A stretch of 64,000 nt of DNA from Alcanivoracaceae bacterium (GTDB lineage: Bacteria > Pseudomonadota > Gammaproteobacteria > Pseudomonadales > Alcanivoracaceae), in the NCBI GenBank assembly GCA_029213045.1, contig JARGPN010000006.1, positions 232,123-296,122 of the forward strand. Reading direction: 5' to 3'. The number at the start of each line of letters is the position of its first letter. Position 1 is the stretch's first letter. Made by a program: the position numbers and the translations under genes. The notes under the pieces are model-generated. The model was not told the DNA's origin, ran no database searches, and was given only the letters and a program-made list of their open reading frames with translations. This document shows, in pieces, positions 7,617-19,000 of the stretch.

Positions 7617-8978
7617 TTAGGGCCGCTGAACAAGTTCTGCCTGGCGCATCGTCACAAATTCTTCGGCTGACGTTGGATGGATGCCAATCGTGCGATCAAA
7701 ATCGGCCTTCGTTGCGCCCATGCGCACCGCCACGGCAAAACCTTGTACGATTTCGCCTGCCTCATCGCCTGCCATATGCAAACCGACAACACGGTCGGTC
7801 GCGTCATCGACAATCAGCTTCATTAGTGTGCGATGCTGAATATCTCCCAGACTAAAGCGCAACGGGCGGAACTCACTTTTATATACCCGTACCGCGCCGT
7901 ACTTCACTGCGGCTGCTTCTTGACTCAACCCTATTGTGCCGACATTCGGATGGCAGAACACCGCTGTTGCGATGTTCTCGTATTCAACCTGCGGCGTCGG
8001 AGCATCGCCAAATAAATGGTGCGCTAGCCACATGCCCTCAGCGAGAGCGACCGGCGTTAACTGCACGCGACCGGTCACATCACCTACTGCGTAAATGCCG
8101 GGGATATTAGTTTGGAAATGCTCATCGACTTTAATTGCGCCATTCGGCGCCATAGTTACGTCAACGCCATCGAATAACCCGCTGACTTTGGGGATGCGCC
8201 CTGCTGCGTAGAACACTTCATCAACGTCTAACGTTGAACCATCAGTCAGCGTGACCCTTTTTCCTGTATCCGTGCGTGTAATTTCAACAACATCGGCATT
8301 AAAGGAAATCTCAATGCCATCGCCACGCATGCTTTTCGCGACGTGCTCACGGATATCTCGATCAAAGCCGCGCAGAAATAATTCGCCACGATAGAGTTGC
8401 TGCACTGTCACGCCGAGGCCGCTAAGAATCGATGCGAACTCGCAAGCAATATAGCCACCACCCACCACAATGGCGGTTTTGGGTAACTGGGGTAAAACAA
8501 ACAGATCATCCGACAGCAATGCTAACTCAGCGCCGGGTATCTCCGGCATGTAAGACTGGCCACCGGTGGCAATAAGAATATTTTTGGCTTTGAGGGTTTC
8601 GTCGCCCACCACCACAGTGTCAGATGCGGTAATGCGACCATAACCGAGAAATATATTTACGCCGGCGTGGCTCAGTAGTCTTTCATAGACGCCGTTCAAG
8701 CGCGCTATTTCTTTGTCTTTGTTGGCGCGCAGGCGCGACCAATCAAACTGGCCGGCCTCAACGTTAAAGCCGAAGTCGGCGGCGAGTTCAGATAAGCCTG
8801 AAAACTCTGAGGCATAGGCGAACATCTTCTTAGGAACGCAACCAACGTTAACGCAAGTACCGCCAAAGAAACGGCCTTCGACGATGGCAACGCTGGCACC
8901 TAAAGACGCCGCAATTCTTGCAGCACGTACACCGCCAGAGCCCGCGCCGATCACCACTAAATCGTATTCGTTTGCCAT
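7617..8978 (-). CDS. gorA: glutathione-disulfide reductase
   Basis: NADPH-dependent flavoenzyme that reduces glutathione disulfide in the cytoplasm. FAD-binding GAGSGGVRAARIAA is at the N-terminus. The redox-active pair lies in GGTCVNVGCVPKK (residues about 40-52), the NADPH-binding GGGYIACEFASIL lies mid-protein, a second FAD motif reads YAVGDVTGR, and the catalytic His/Glu pair is in GIHPTSAEEF near the end. The length, 453 aa, is normal. AGGAG lies before the ATG. The gene is single and minus-strand, between the FMN glutamate synthase-like gene and the ParA operon. Confidence 0.95.
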   Translation of the reverse strand: MANEYDLVVIGAGSGGVRAARIAASLGASVAIVEGRFFGGTCVNVGCVPKKMFAYASEFSGLSELAADFGFNVEAGQFDWSRLRANKDKEIARLNGVYERLLSHAGVNIFLGYGRITASDTVVVGDETLKAKNILIATGGQSYMPEIPGAELALLSDDLFVLPQLPKTAIVVGGGYIACEFASILSGLGVTVQQLYRGELFLRGFDRDIREHVAKSMRGDGIEISFNADVVEITRTDTGKRVTLTDGSTLDVDEVFYAAGRIPKVSGLFDGVDVTMAPNGAIKVDEHFQTNIPGIYAVGDVTGRVQLTPVALAEGMWLAHHLFGDAPTPQVEYENIATAVFCHPNVGTIGLSQEAAAVKYGAVRVYKSEFRPLRFSLGDIQHRTLMKLIVDDATDRVVGLHMAGDEAGEIVQGFAVAVRMGATKADFDRTIGIHPTSAEEFVTMRQAELVQRP

Positions 8979-9106
8979 TTTTGCTCCTATCTGGGACGCA
9001 CACAGCGTTCAGCATCGCTATGGAAAGGTTTAATAGCGGCTATTGTGCTGAACTAGGCGTTATTCGGAAAGATATTCAAATTCATCTGGGCGATAGATAA
9101 AAGCGA

Positions 9107-10675
9107 TCAATGCTGTACCGGCATTCTGGTTATCACTTCGCCGCCGGCTGCTCGCCGCCCATGGCGCAAATACACTTCTTTTTCGACAGTCGGCCATAAG
9201 CTATTGAGCGGCACAGACGAGGTGCCAGTGACCATGCGTGCATGATGACGACGTAACAAACGTGGCTCTGCGACGCCGCAGGAATGCGCAATAACTTCAA
9301 CTTCGTTGACAATATGCCGATTAAAGTTCGCGACACGTCGCGCCTTATCTGCCGGCACCAACCCTCGTTGAAGTTTAGGGTCATGCGTTGTCACTCCGGT
9401 GGGGCAAGTGTTTTGATGGCACTGCATGGCTTGAATACAACCAAGCGCGAACATATAACCCCGTGCAGACACACAAAAATCCGCACCCAGCGCGATTGCC
9501 CACGCCACCATATTGGGCGTGATTAATTTTCCTGACGCGACAACTCGCACACGATCACGCAGTCCGTAGCCCGTTAATAAATCCACCATAAGCGGCAACG
9601 ACTCCGCCAAATGCAAACCAACATCATCCATTAATGACATCGGAGCGGCGCCGGTTCCTCCGTCGCCGCTATCAACTTGAATATAATCCGGCGCTGATTC
9701 AATGCCACGCGCATGAACCGCTAGAAACAAATCCTCCAACCACTCCCACGTGCCGATCACCATCTTTATTCCAACAGGTTTGCCGGTCACTTCGCGCACG
9801 CGATGAATCAAATCGAGTAACTCTTCGGCGTTGCCGACATCAGGATGCCGGTTTGGGCTTATGGATGCTTTTCCTAGGGGAATTCCACGTATTTTTGCAA
9901 TTTCGGCGGTAACCTTTGCCGCAGGGAGTATCCCGCCCTTACCGGGCTTCGCCCCTTGGCTGAGTTTGATTTCGAACATTTTTACTTGCTGATGCTGTGC
10001 AATGGCCGACAATTTTTCGTCACTTAATTCGCCGTTCTCATCACGTACGCCATACCGCGCCGTACCAATTTGAAAAACAATGTCACAGCCGCCATCCAAG
10101 TGAAACGGCGACAACCCACCCTCGCCCGTATTCAACCAGCACCCCGCCATAGAGGCACCTTTCGACAACGCTAAAATGGCCGGCTTCGATAAAGCGCCAT
10201 AACTCATCGCTGAAATATTGTGGAAAGAGCGTGCGACATAAGGCTGCCTAGCATGAGGTCCAATCATCATTGGTTGCGATGCAGCCGTGCTGCCGTCTAA
10301 CGTTGGATAGGGATCATTTAGGAATATCACCCTGCCTGGCGTGAGCATATTTTTCGTCGAGCCAAACGGCACCATGGTGGAAAGGTCTTTCGCAGCACGG
10401 TACACCCAAGCTCGCTGCGCGCGGTTAAACGGCAATTCCTCGCGATCCATTGCAAAAAAATACTGGCGTAAGAATTCACCGATATGTTCGAAAAGATACC
10501 GGAAGCGGCCAATTAAAGGATAATTTTTACGGATGGTATGCGTGGTTTGAAAGAAGCGATCCTGCACCCAAAGTACGACGCCCGCCACTACAGCGACCAT
10601 AAGGATTACGACCAACACGATCGTTGCCAAATCCGCCACGGACTGCACTAACGATTGAACGCGTTCTGAGAACAT
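9107..10675 (-). CDS. membrane-anchored FMN-binding glutamate synthase-like protein
   Basis: Belongs to the GltB-like FMN/iron-sulfur family (stand-alone central domain of glutamate synthase), 522 aa. I choose the start at 10675 (MFSERVQ) because AGGGAGAG is six bases upstream. Residues about 17-37 form one membrane helix. The barrel has NTGEGGLSPFH, KLSQGAKPGKGG and VDSGDGGTGAAP (FMN and 2-iminoglutarate-type loops), then an iron-sulfur cysteine cluster in GCIQAMQCHQNTCPTG. It has no glutaminase domain and no small subunit beside it, so the real substrate and electron donor are unknown. Confidence 0.85.
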   Translation of the reverse strand: MFSERVQSLVQSVADLATIVLVVILMVAVVAGVVLWVQDRFFQTTHTIRKNYPLIGRFRYLFEHIGEFLRQYFFAMDREELPFNRAQRAWVYRAAKDLSTMVPFGSTKNMLTPGRVIFLNDPYPTLDGSTAASQPMMIGPHARQPYVARSFHNISAMSYGALSKPAILALSKGASMAGCWLNTGEGGLSPFHLDGGCDIVFQIGTARYGVRDENGELSDEKLSAIAQHQQVKMFEIKLSQGAKPGKGGILPAAKVTAEIAKIRGIPLGKASISPNRHPDVGNAEELLDLIHRVREVTGKPVGIKMVIGTWEWLEDLFLAVHARGIESAPDYIQVDSGDGGTGAAPMSLMDDVGLHLAESLPLMVDLLTGYGLRDRVRVVASGKLITPNMVAWAIALGADFCVSARGYMFALGCIQAMQCHQNTCPTGVTTHDPKLQRGLVPADKARRVANFNRHIVNEVEVIAHSCGVAEPRLLRRHHARMVTGTSSVPLNSLWPTVEKEVYLRHGRRAAGGEVITRMPVQH

Positions 10676-11113
10676 TAAAAACTCTCCCTGCATGGGGCAC
10701 TGGGTTGGTGGCCTGTGCCGACCACTCACCTAGACTATAAAGACCCGCACCACCGAATGAAAAGTGCCTTTGGCATATTGCGGCCGATAACGCCGTACGC
10801 TGGCCCAAGAGTGCTTCTTACGCACCATTTGCGCCCCATATAGTGCATCTCGTCAGCCAGAGGGGCTTCCTCGGAGAGATCCCGCGTTAGTATCAGTTTA
10901 GTAGAAGCCTTCAATGAAGGGACCATTAGGCAGCCCGCAGTTGCTTGTGTAGAATCAGGCTATGGGCATGCTTGGCCCAAGGCACAAAACCAATAACCGC
11001 TCCTCAATCGTCGACCTAGCATTAAGTTGAATGCAGCATTACCGACCCCGCATTCAACGGTTTACCCGACGATGAGACATAATAAGGCGGTGTGATAAAG
11101 GTTGGGATCGATA
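10676..11113. other. intergenic, divergent promoter region
   Basis: A 438-base gap between the minus-strand glutamate synthase-like gene and the plus-strand lytic transglycosylase. It should hold two divergent promoters. I see no convincing ORF, REP core or strong hairpin. The plus-strand segment just before 11114 contains AAAGG and GGGAT, either of which could serve as the ribosome binding site. Confidence 0.4.
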
Positions 11114-11764
11114 ATGAAGGGTAATTTTGCGCTAATCGGCTTAAGCCTGATTATCGCCAGCACCGCCTCGGCGGACACCATTTATAAATACCGTTCTAAG
11201 GACGGTGGCGTGCTATTTACGGATCAGGGTACTGATCGGATTGGCGGAGAAATGGTATTGCTGAGCGTTCGCAAAGGCTGGGAAGATAAAACCCAACACA
11301 AATTAACCGCTGACATTCGTGACCAATACGATCGCGACATTCGTGACGCAGCCATCGCCTACAACGTTAAACCAGAATTAATTAAATCTGTCATTCATGC
11401 CGAGTCGCTATTCGATGAGTACGCGATTTCAAGGGTTGGTGCGCAAGGGCTAATGCAGCTCATGCCGCAGACCGCAAATTATCTCGAAGTGTATAACCCA
11501 TTTAATGCCCGTCAAAACATTATGGGCGGCGCTAAATTCTTGAATTATTTGATGGGGAAATTTGATCGCGTCGACCACGTCCTCGCTGCTTATAATGCCG
11601 GCGAAACCAATGTACGTCGCTACGGCGGCATCCCGCCCTTTAAAGAAACACAAGGCTACGTTAAAAAAGTTATGGGGCTCATGCCAACCTACTCCGCCCA
11701 TTTCAAACCGAAAGCCACTCCGGTTGCAAAAGCCAATACCGACGCCGTTGCGGCAAATAACTAA
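11114..11764 (+). CDS. secreted lytic transglycosylase (SLT family)
   Basis: Peptidoglycan lytic transglycosylase acting in the periplasm, 216 aa. It has a Sec signal peptide with cleavage near ASA/D (residue 20), then a short DUF4124-like start (IYKYRSKDGGVLFTD), then the SLT domain from about 78. The catalytic Glu97 is in HAESLFDEYAIS, followed by GAQGLMQLMP and AYNAGETNVRRYGG, the usual SLT motifs. I choose the ATG at 11114; a TTG 12 bases earlier is less likely. It appears monocistronic. Confidence 0.9.
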   Translation: MKGNFALIGLSLIIASTASADTIYKYRSKDGGVLFTDQGTDRIGGEMVLLSVRKGWEDKTQHKLTADIRDQYDRDIRDAAIAYNVKPELIKSVIHAESLFDEYAISRVGAQGLMQLMPQTANYLEVYNPFNARQNIMGGAKFLNYLMGKFDRVDHVLAAYNAGETNVRRYGGIPPFKETQGYVKKVMGLMPTYSAHFKPKATPVAKANTDAVAANN

Positions 11765-11870
11765 CCTCGCAGTCAAACCCGTTTAGCGGCAACGAGCCTC
11801 ATAGAAACTCCACACCACCAAACCCCAACTCCCCGAACAGCCCAACACTCGCAATGGATTTATCCCAATG

Positions 11871-12025
11871 TCGGAGCCAGCCCGCTAGCGATTCAGCAGT
11901 AGCATGTGCCCCATCGCTAGCAAGCAAGCTCCTACATAAATACGCAGCACTAATCTTTTGTGGGAGCTAGCCTGCTAGCGATTCAGCGGTAGCATGTGTC
12001 CCATCGCTTGCAAGCAAGCTCCTAC
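11871..12025. repeat. four-copy REP cluster with a 90-base tandem duplication
   Basis: REP cores in alternating orientation at 11871-11892, 11913-11935, 11960-11982 and 12003-12025. A block of about 50 bases (from agcgattcag to cctacat) occurs at 11887-11937 and again at 11977-12027 with only a few changes, so a unit of about 90 bases has duplicated in tandem. The last REP copy runs into the stop codon of the Rieske gene. Confidence 0.88.
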
Positions 12026-12336
12026 ATGTAGTCTGGGAGCTCTACGCCTAACCAAGCCCCATCATATTGCACAACAAAGGTTGCTAGCTTGCAGCTGGTT
12101 GCCTGTAGGCAATCGCCATTACGAAGATGAAATGCGAATCCGTGTCGCGGGCAGATTAATCGTGCGCCTTTCACAGGACCACGATCCAAAGGAAAGCCTT
12201 GGTGCGGACATCGATTATCCACCAATGCAATGTCACCCTCGTTTTGCAGCAATAGCAATTCATAACGGCCTATGCGAACAACTTGCCGATAGCCATCATA
12301 AAGATGGTGAGTTTGAACGATGCGATGAAAAGTCAT
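12022..12336 (-). CDS. small Rieske [2Fe-2S] ferredoxin-like protein
   Basis: Stand-alone Rieske protein, 104 aa. The [2Fe-2S] ligands are Cys43/His45 in CPHQG and Cys62/His65 in CPRHG, with the typical spacing of 16 residues. There is no signal peptide or membrane helix, so it resembles cytoplasmic ferredoxins of oxygenase systems (NirD/BphF type). No oxygenase or reductase gene is adjacent, so its partner is unknown. The final codons and the TAG stop lie in the edge of a REP element, meaning its C-terminus was set or trimmed by repeat insertion. Confidence 0.82.
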   Translation of the reverse strand: MTFHRIVQTHHLYDGYRQVVRIGRYELLLLQNEGDIALVDNRCPHQGFPLDRGPVKGARLICPRHGFAFHLRNGDCLQATSCKLATFVVQYDGAWLGVELPDYM

Positions 12337-12426
12337 ACGCCATTTAAACCAAACTTAATCACCGCTTTCAATAATTGTTTTAACTCGCCGTTACGCACCC
12401 ATCCAAAATCGAGAACAGCCAGAACG

Positions 12427-12456
12427 AAAAAGCCCAGCTTTAAGCTGGGCTTTTTG
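12427..12456 (-). terminator. ppsA terminator
   Basis: agcccagct and agctgggct form a perfect hairpin bordered by A and T runs, 26 bases after the ppsA stop. It is a classic intrinsic terminator in the minus direction and could also work in the plus direction. Confidence 0.9.
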
Positions 12457-12481
12457 TTACTCAAACAAATAACTCAAAGAA

Positions 12482-14854
12482 TTATTTGCCGTGTTTTTCT
12501 GCCAAATAGAACCAAGTATCCAACACTGAGTCTGGGTTTAGCGACACAGAGCTAATGCCTTGATCCATCAGCCATTGCGCAAAATCAGGATGATCACTTG
12601 GGCCTTGACCACAAATACCGATGTACTTACCTGCCTTGTTGCAGGAATCAATCGCCATTTTCAGCAACGCCTTCACCGCAGGATCACGCTCATCGAACAG
12701 ATGACTCACAATGCCAGAATCACGATCCAAGCCCAAGGTTAGCTGCGTTAGATCGTTCGATCCGATTGAGAAGCCGTCGAAGTGCTGAATAAACTCATCG
12801 GCCAACAACGCGTTGGTAGGCAGTTCACACATCATGATGACGCGCAAACCGTCTTGACCACGTTTCAGCCCGTTTTTACCCAGCAAATCGATAACCTGCT
12901 CTGCTTCGCCAACGGTACGTACGAACGGCACCATAATTTCAACGTTGGTGAAGCCCATCACTTCGCGTACTTTTTTCAGCGCGCGACACTCAAGCTCAAA
13001 ACAATCGCGGAAGTTTTCGCTGATATAACGCGACGCACCACGGAAGCCAAGCATTGGGTTTTCTTCATGCGGCTCATACAACTTACCACCGACCAAGTTC
13101 GCGTATTCGTTCGACTTAAAGTCAGACAAACGCACGATCACTTTTTCTGGGTGGAATGCAGCCGCAAGGGTTGAAATACCTTCAACCAATTTCTCGACAT
13201 AAAAATCAACAGGGCCGGAGTAGCCAGCAATGCGCTTCTCGATAGTCTGTTGAACATCGCGAGGAATCGTGTCGAAATTCAACAATGCTTTGGGATGCAC
13301 GCCGATCATACGATTAATGATGAACTCAAGACGCGCCAAGCCAACGCCTTGGTTCGGCAAGCCTGCGAAATCAAACGCACGATCAGGGTTGCCAACGTTC
13401 ATCATGATTTTGAACGGAAGCTTCGGCATGGATTCAATTGAATTACGCTGAATATCAAAGTCCAAACGTCCTTCGTAAATCTTACCGGTATCGCCTTCCG
13501 CACATGACGCCGTCACTTCTTGGCCGTCTTGCAACACCTCTGTGGCATCACCACAACCAACAATCGCTGGCACGCCTAGCTCACGAGCAATGATTGCCGC
13601 GTGGCAAGTACGGCCGCCACGATTAGTAATAATCGCTGCAGCGCGCTTCATGACCGGCTCCCAATCTGGATCCGTCATGTCAGTCACAAGTACATCGCCA
13701 GGTTGTACGCGTTCCATTTCTTTAATGTTTGAAACGATGCGCACTTTACCCGCGCCAATGCGCTGACCAATGGAGCGACCTTCAACTAGCACGTTGCCAG
13801 TTTGCTTAAGCAAGTAACGCTCCATTACGGATACGTCAGAGCGGCTCTTTACTGTCTCGGGACGCGCTTGCACGATATAAAGTTTGCCGTCATCACCATC
13901 AAGGGCCCACTCGATATCCATTGGGTTGCCGTAATGCTTTTCGATGGTGATTGCTTGACGTGAAAGCTCTTCAACCTGCTCGTCAGTCAAACAAAAACGC
14001 ATACGCTCAGCTTGATCAACAGCAACCGTTTCAACTGAACGGCCAGCAGTGGCAGATTCGCCGTAAATCATCTTCTGAAGTTTGCTACCCAAAGTGCGGC
14101 GCAAAATAGCTGGCTTCTTATTGAGCAGCGTTTTCTTGTGAACATAAAATTCGTCAGGGTTTACTGCGCCCTGCACTACCATTTCACCTAAACCATACGA
14201 CGCAGTAATAAAGCACACGTCGCGGAAACCAGATTCGGTATCCAGCGTAAACATCACGCCTGCAGCACCGGTTTCAGAACGAACCATGCGCTGAATGCCC
14301 GCAGATAATGCAACTTGTGCGTGATCAAAACCTTGGTGAACGCGATAGCTAATGGCGCGGTCGTTGAACAACGACGCGAACACTTCTTTCATTGCGTGGA
14401 TAACGTTATCGACACCGCGAATATTCAAAAAGGTTTCTTGCTGGCCAGCAAAAGAGGCGTCCGGCAAATCTTCAGCAGTGGCCGACGAGCGTACTGCAAC
14501 AGCCATTTGGTCGTTGCCGTCAGCCATCTTAACAAAGGCTTCTTTTACCGCCGCTTCAAGCGCTGCAGGCAATGGTGCTTCAACCACCCATTGACGAATT
14601 TGCGCGCCCACTTTGGCCAGCTCAACAACGTCTTCAACGTCCAACGCGTTGAGCGCATCATTGATTTTTTTCGTGAGACCATTTGAATCAAGGAATTCGC
14701 GATATGCGTCTGCGGTGGTCGCAAAGCCCCCTGGCACAGATACGCCAGCAGCTGCCAGATTACTGATCATTTCGCCCAGAGACGCATTCTTACCGCCAAC
14801 GGTTTCTACGTCGTCTTTGCCCAGGTTCTCGAACCAGACTACATGCTCTGCCAA
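12482..14854 (-). CDS. ppsA: phosphoenolpyruvate synthase
   Basis: Converts pyruvate and ATP to phosphoenolpyruvate, AMP and phosphate, the gluconeogenic entry for three-carbon substrates. 790 aa, full length. The N-terminal ATP-grasp domain starts with [10 protein letters not shown] and has [20 protein letters not shown]. The phosphohistidine swivel domain has [14 protein letters not shown] (catalytic His near 420). The C-terminal TIM barrel has [19 protein letters not shown] and CGQGPSDHP. The start is TTG at 14854, with GAGGGAG seven bases upstream. It is divergent from its regulator ppsR. It also links to the methylcitrate operon, since propionate breakdown yields pyruvate. Confidence 0.97.
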   Translation of the reverse strand: MAEHVVWFENLGKDDVETVGGKNASLGEMISNLAAAGVSVPGGFATTADAYREFLDSNGLTKKINDALNALDVEDVVELAKVGAQIRQWVVEAPLPAALEAAVKEAFVKMADGNDQMAVAVRSSATAEDLPDASFAGQQETFLNIRGVDNVIHAMKEVFASLFNDRAISYRVHQGFDHAQVALSAGIQRMVRSETGAAGVMFTLDTESGFRDVCFITASYGLGEMVVQGAVNPDEFYVHKKTLLNKKPAILRRTLGSKLQKMIYGESATAGRSVETVAVDQAERMRFCLTDEQVEELSRQAITIEKHYGNPMDIEWALDGDDGKLYIVQARPETVKSRSDVSVMERYLLKQTGNVLVEGRSIGQRIGAGKVRIVSNIKEMERVQPGDVLVTDMTDPDWEPVMKRAAAIITNRGGRTCHAAIIARELGVPAIVGCGDATEVLQDGQEVTASCAEGDTGKIYEGRLDFDIQRNSIESMPKLPFKIMMNVGNPDRAFDFAGLPNQGVGLARLEFIINRMIGVHPKALLNFDTIPRDVQQTIEKRIAGYSGPVDFYVEKLVEGISTLAAAFHPEKVIVRLSDFKSNEYANLVGGKLYEPHEENPMLGFRGASRYISENFRDCFELECRALKKVREVMGFTNVEIMVPFVRTVGEAEQVIDLLGKNGLKRGQDGLRVIMMCELPTNALLADEFIQHFDGFSIGSNDLTQLTLGLDRDSGIVSHLFDERDPAVKALLKMAIDSCNKAGKYIGICGQGPSDHPDFAQWLMDQGISSVSLNPDSVLDTWFYLAEKHGK

Positions 14855-15124
14855 GGTGATACTCCCTCAATAAATGGTTTAGCCGACCCCTAGACCGTAA
14901 ACAAAAAACTTGCCGTTTTGATGACGGAAGACCCGCCATACGGCCCGTTTCGCCTACTTTCTCGCCCCTGTAGGAATGAGTGTCACTCGTGAATCCGGTC
15001 TGGACGCACGAAACTGGTCGGCATAGGTTGTATTTGCGGGCGTATTCTACTCAAAATGACGCTGCATTGCCTGCCCCTTTTCACTTAGTCGGCAGCCCTT
15101 AACTGCTTAAAAACTGGACAATTT
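14855..15124. promoter_or_regulatory. ppsA-ppsR divergent promoter region
   Basis: A 270-base gap between the divergent start codons of ppsA and ppsR. Both promoters must lie here. By eye I found no clear operator or riboswitch fold, so only the position is supported. Confidence 0.5.
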
Positions 15125-15943
15125 ATGACCCGCACTGTGTTTTTCGTCTCTGACGGCACCGGCATCACCTCAGAAACCCTAGGTCACTCCATCCTGACGC
15201 AGTTTAAAGGCTTGGTTTATAGACAAATTACCGTGCCTTTTGTGGTCGATGACGAGCTCACCCACTCAACGGTTGCGCAGATCAACGCAGCGGCCTCTGC
15301 GGATGGCGCCAAGCCCATTGTCTTCTCCACGCTGGTCAATGACTCTCACCGCGACATCTTAGCGCGCTGCAACGGGCAAGTTATGGACCTGTTCAGCTCC
15401 TTTGTAGCGCCGTTAGAGCAAGAGCTAGGCATGCGCTCCAACCATATCGTTAATCAATCCCACTCGATCCAAGATCAAAATGCCTACCGCATTCGCATGA
15501 ACGCCGTGCATTTCGCGCTGGACAACGATGACGGCGCCCGCACACGGGCCTATGAAGATGCAGACATCATCCTGATCGGCGTATCACGCAGCGGCAAAAC
15601 CCCAACGTGCGTGTACATGGCGATGCAATTCGGCTTGCGAGCGGCCAACTACCCCCTTACCGAAGACGATTTCGACGACCTAAGCCTGCCTAAATGCTTA
15701 GTGCCGTATAAGCACAAAATTTTCGGATTAACCATTAACGTCGAGCGATTGGCCTCAATCCGTAGCGAACGTAAACCCGGCAGCCGTTACTCCTCCGCAC
15801 GGCAATGCGATTTAGAAGTACGCGGCATCGAAGCCATTTATGCCAAACACAATATTCCGTTTATTGATGCCACGGAATTTTCAATTGAAGAAATTTCAAC
15901 ACGGATTTTGGCGAAGATGGGGCTTCAAAGAAGGTTGCAGTAA
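15125..15943 (+). CDS. ppsR: PEP synthase regulatory kinase/pyrophosphorylase
   Basis: Bifunctional DUF299 protein that inactivates PpsA by ADP-dependent threonine phosphorylation and reactivates it by phosphate-dependent removal. 272 aa, normal length. The N-terminal FFVSDGTGITSETLGHS and the P-loop-like GVSRSGKTPTCVYMA (residues about 152-166) are family signatures. The divergent position next to ppsA supports the assignment. A perfect 19-base inverted repeat terminates it. Confidence 0.96.
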   Translation: MTRTVFFVSDGTGITSETLGHSILTQFKGLVYRQITVPFVVDDELTHSTVAQINAAASADGAKPIVFSTLVNDSHRDILARCNGQVMDLFSSFVAPLEQELGMRSNHIVNQSHSIQDQNAYRIRMNAVHFALDNDDGARTRAYEDADIILIGVSRSGKTPTCVYMAMQFGLRAANYPLTEDDFDDLSLPKCLVPYKHKIFGLTINVERLASIRSERKPGSRYSSARQCDLEVRGIEAIYAKHNIPFIDATEFSIEEISTRILAKMGLQRRLQ

Positions 15944-15951
15944 CAGCTGCG

Positions 15952-15993
15952 CAATTATAAAAAGAGCGCCAATTGGCGCTCTTTTTATAATTG
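15952..15993. terminator. perfect 19-bp bidirectional terminator
   Basis: The arms caattataaaaagagcgcc and its exact complement flank an AATT loop, giving a perfect 19-bp stem with A and T tracts built in. It separates ppsR (+) from the peroxidase-fusion gene (-), serving both. Confidence 0.93.
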
Positions 15994-16056
15994 AGAAATA
16001 ATACGCTTGATATGCGCCCGAACTAGGACGGAATTTTTACCTAGCACCTAGGTGCA

Positions 16057-19000
16057 TTATTCAAATATATCGAAAGCCACCTGCGTAATATCTGGGTACC
16101 ACGTACACAAGGGCTGACCAGCCTCATACTTCGGCCATACTTCATCGCGTTGATCAAAGGTCAAAAACTGATTTGCCGGCACGCCGACGCACACCATACC
16201 GCTCTTATCCGGCCATTCAATTCTAACCGCGGAGGCAGAGGTGGCTGAGCCGAGGCCGAAATGTAAATCCGGAATCGTCTGCCCATTGAAGTTGCTATTT
16301 GCGGCACTCATTCGCATTTGACGCTGCCAACCGTTACCACCACCTACGTTTCCACTAACGTACACGCGGGCGCCAATAGCATCTGTATTGGGTGACTTAC
16401 CCACCAGTCGGATACCAAGAAATGCAGAGGCTGGAGTGGAGCCGCGCTGATTCTCGAAGAATTGCATGCCTGTAGAGTTATTCAGCAGAGCGATATCCAC
16501 GTCTCCGTCACGGTCATAATCAAAACACGTAACTCCTCGACCTTCCGACGCGACATTCAATCCCCAGGCTTCCGCTTCGTCAACAAAAGTCCCATCACCT
16601 TGGTTGATAAATAACCGCGGGCGCACGCCAATAAACTCAGCAGCAATAGACGAATACAACTCGACCAATGCGCCAAAGCCGGCGTCTGTCAAGATCGACG
16701 GCATGTAGCCAAACCCGTTGGTGTGGAAAATATCCAAGAACCCATCGTTATTAAAGTCTGCCATGCAAACGCCCCAGCCCCACGAACCATCGCGGACACC
16801 GGACTGCTCAGTGATATCCTCGAATTCCAAGCTGGAAAGCGTACTAACATTACGATATAGCCGATTTCCGGTAACGCCCCAGTTCGCCTCAGCCTTTCCG
16901 TTGGGATCCTTGATAGACGTTACAAACCAATCTATTTTTCCATCATTATCGATATCGCCAGCAGCGCCACCCATACCATTTTCATCGGTAACAACAGCAC
17001 GGTCGGTCACTTTTTCATATTGATGCACACCATCTACTTTATTGTTTTGCATCAAAGAGCTGGTGCCGAAATCGGAAGAAATCGCCAAATCCATGCGCCG
17101 AACGTTTCTGAAATCGACAAACAGAGGCGTGAAATTCCATTTTTGATCAAGCCATTCGGAGTCCAACTTGGCCTCGTCATCCCAAGCCGTTAGTAGATCG
17201 CCTGTGCCTTTCCATAAAGCAGGAGCCGTCCCGTCCACACCATCGCCATCCCAGTGGCCCATAACCATGTCGAGGTATCCATCAAGATCGTAATCTGCAA
17301 ACGAAACGCCATATGTGCTACGCGTTATCTTCACTTTTGCAATTTCATCGTACGTGTTTGCGGCGCCGGCGGAGAGAATGCGTGTGGAGCCTGCGAATAA
17401 ATTCGTCAACACAAGCTCGCGGCGATAATCACCATTTAAATCGGCCACGCCTACACCCGTTATACGTGCGTAACTGTTAGCCAATTCGCTGCCACCAAGC
17501 AAGCCATCATCACGAACAAATCCGAGGTTGCTACCAAGGCTACGATAAGCAACCAATCCGTTATCATCACCGCCTGTCATCAACAAATCAGGCCAGCAAT
17601 CATTGTTTAAATAAACCGACGTTACACCACCGGCGGACATCGCCGCTTCGTGATTTATCCAACGATCTCCGTAACTCCAAGTATCGACGCTGAAACCATG
17701 CGTTGCTGTTAAGCCAAGCTCTGTGTCGCGTCTTTTAAACGTATTGGTTTGTAAATTTGAGGAAGTGCCATTCGAGCATGCCACTAAATCAGCAAAATTA
17801 TTTAACTCAGGCGTTGTTGGCCAGTTGAGTGGCACCTCAGCTGTAAATGTACCTGGGGTCACTACAGATTCGTCGATTACCGGAGCAGGCCCATTATCCG
17901 CTCCAAGCAAGTGGCCGTCGGGATCTTCTTCTGGCGCAGGCACCCATTGACGGCGGCACTCGACATTTGCTGCGCATCTATCTGTAAGGGAGCGCAGAAA
18001 GGCAACCAACTCACTGCGTTCTTGCGTGGTGAGTTGGCGCATGGGCAGCATGTCTTGAGCGTCAGAAAAGTTCTGATGCTCAAACGCATAGATCGTTATT
18101 GTTTGCGCTTGAGGGTAAGTAACACCGGAATTAATAAACTGAGGCAAATGTTGCAACGTAAAGTCAAAATTACCAAATCCGGTGCGGGGTTCAATGTGGT
18201 AGTCAATCACTTCCTCGAGTGAAGCGAAGGTGCCGGCATGGCCGTAAGGCGCAGTAAGATCAATATTCAATAAGCTGGGTACCCGCTGCGCATACCAGTC
18301 CGCCGCATCACGTGTTACCAACCAACGTCCAACATCCGTTCTATCCGTGCGCTGGAAGCCTCTGCCGATTTGGGGGAAGCCGACATTATAATATTTTTCA
18401 TTGGTAAACCGATCGCCGCTATGACACGCAGCGCACCCTAATCCGCCGTCGGCTTTTGATTTAAAGAAAAGTATGGCGCCTCGTTTTGCCTCATCAGAAA
18501 TAATAGATCGACTTCCCTTAAGGTAGCTACGCCATGGTGTATCGACAAATATTTGAGATTGCACGTACTGACCCAACGCCAACTGAATATTTTCAAGTGT
18601 GATAAGTTCGTCTGCCGCGCCACCTACGCTATTAAAACCATCTCTGAACACTCGCAGCCAATTGGCCGCCGATTCGCGCGCCATATAACTTTGGTCGACA
18701 TTTCCCTTCAACCGCTCAACCAAATGGAGACGGAAATCATCCGCATTACTAACATCGGCGTAGTAATAACCGCGCATTTCATTATTGTTGGTAATAGGAA
18801 ATTTACTGGTAATCGCCAGTAGTCCATCGACCCCTGAAAGGTCATGACCGGGATCACTTTCGGGATTAATAATGCGCTGCCCCATTCCGCCCGGCACAAC
18901 ATTCTCATCAATTACACGGATGCGCCCATCAGCCATCATTGCGCGATCAAATAGCGCAGCATTAAAAGTCGTTATACTGTTCCTATGCATATTCGGGCCG

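Noticed and set aside
10735-10926. Small minus-strand ORF in the intergenic gap
   Set aside because: No ribosome binding site, no similarity I can recognise, and odd composition.
14855-15124. Possible riboswitch upstream of ppsA
   Set aside because: No conserved aptamer fold could be recognised; this is probably just the divergent promoter region.
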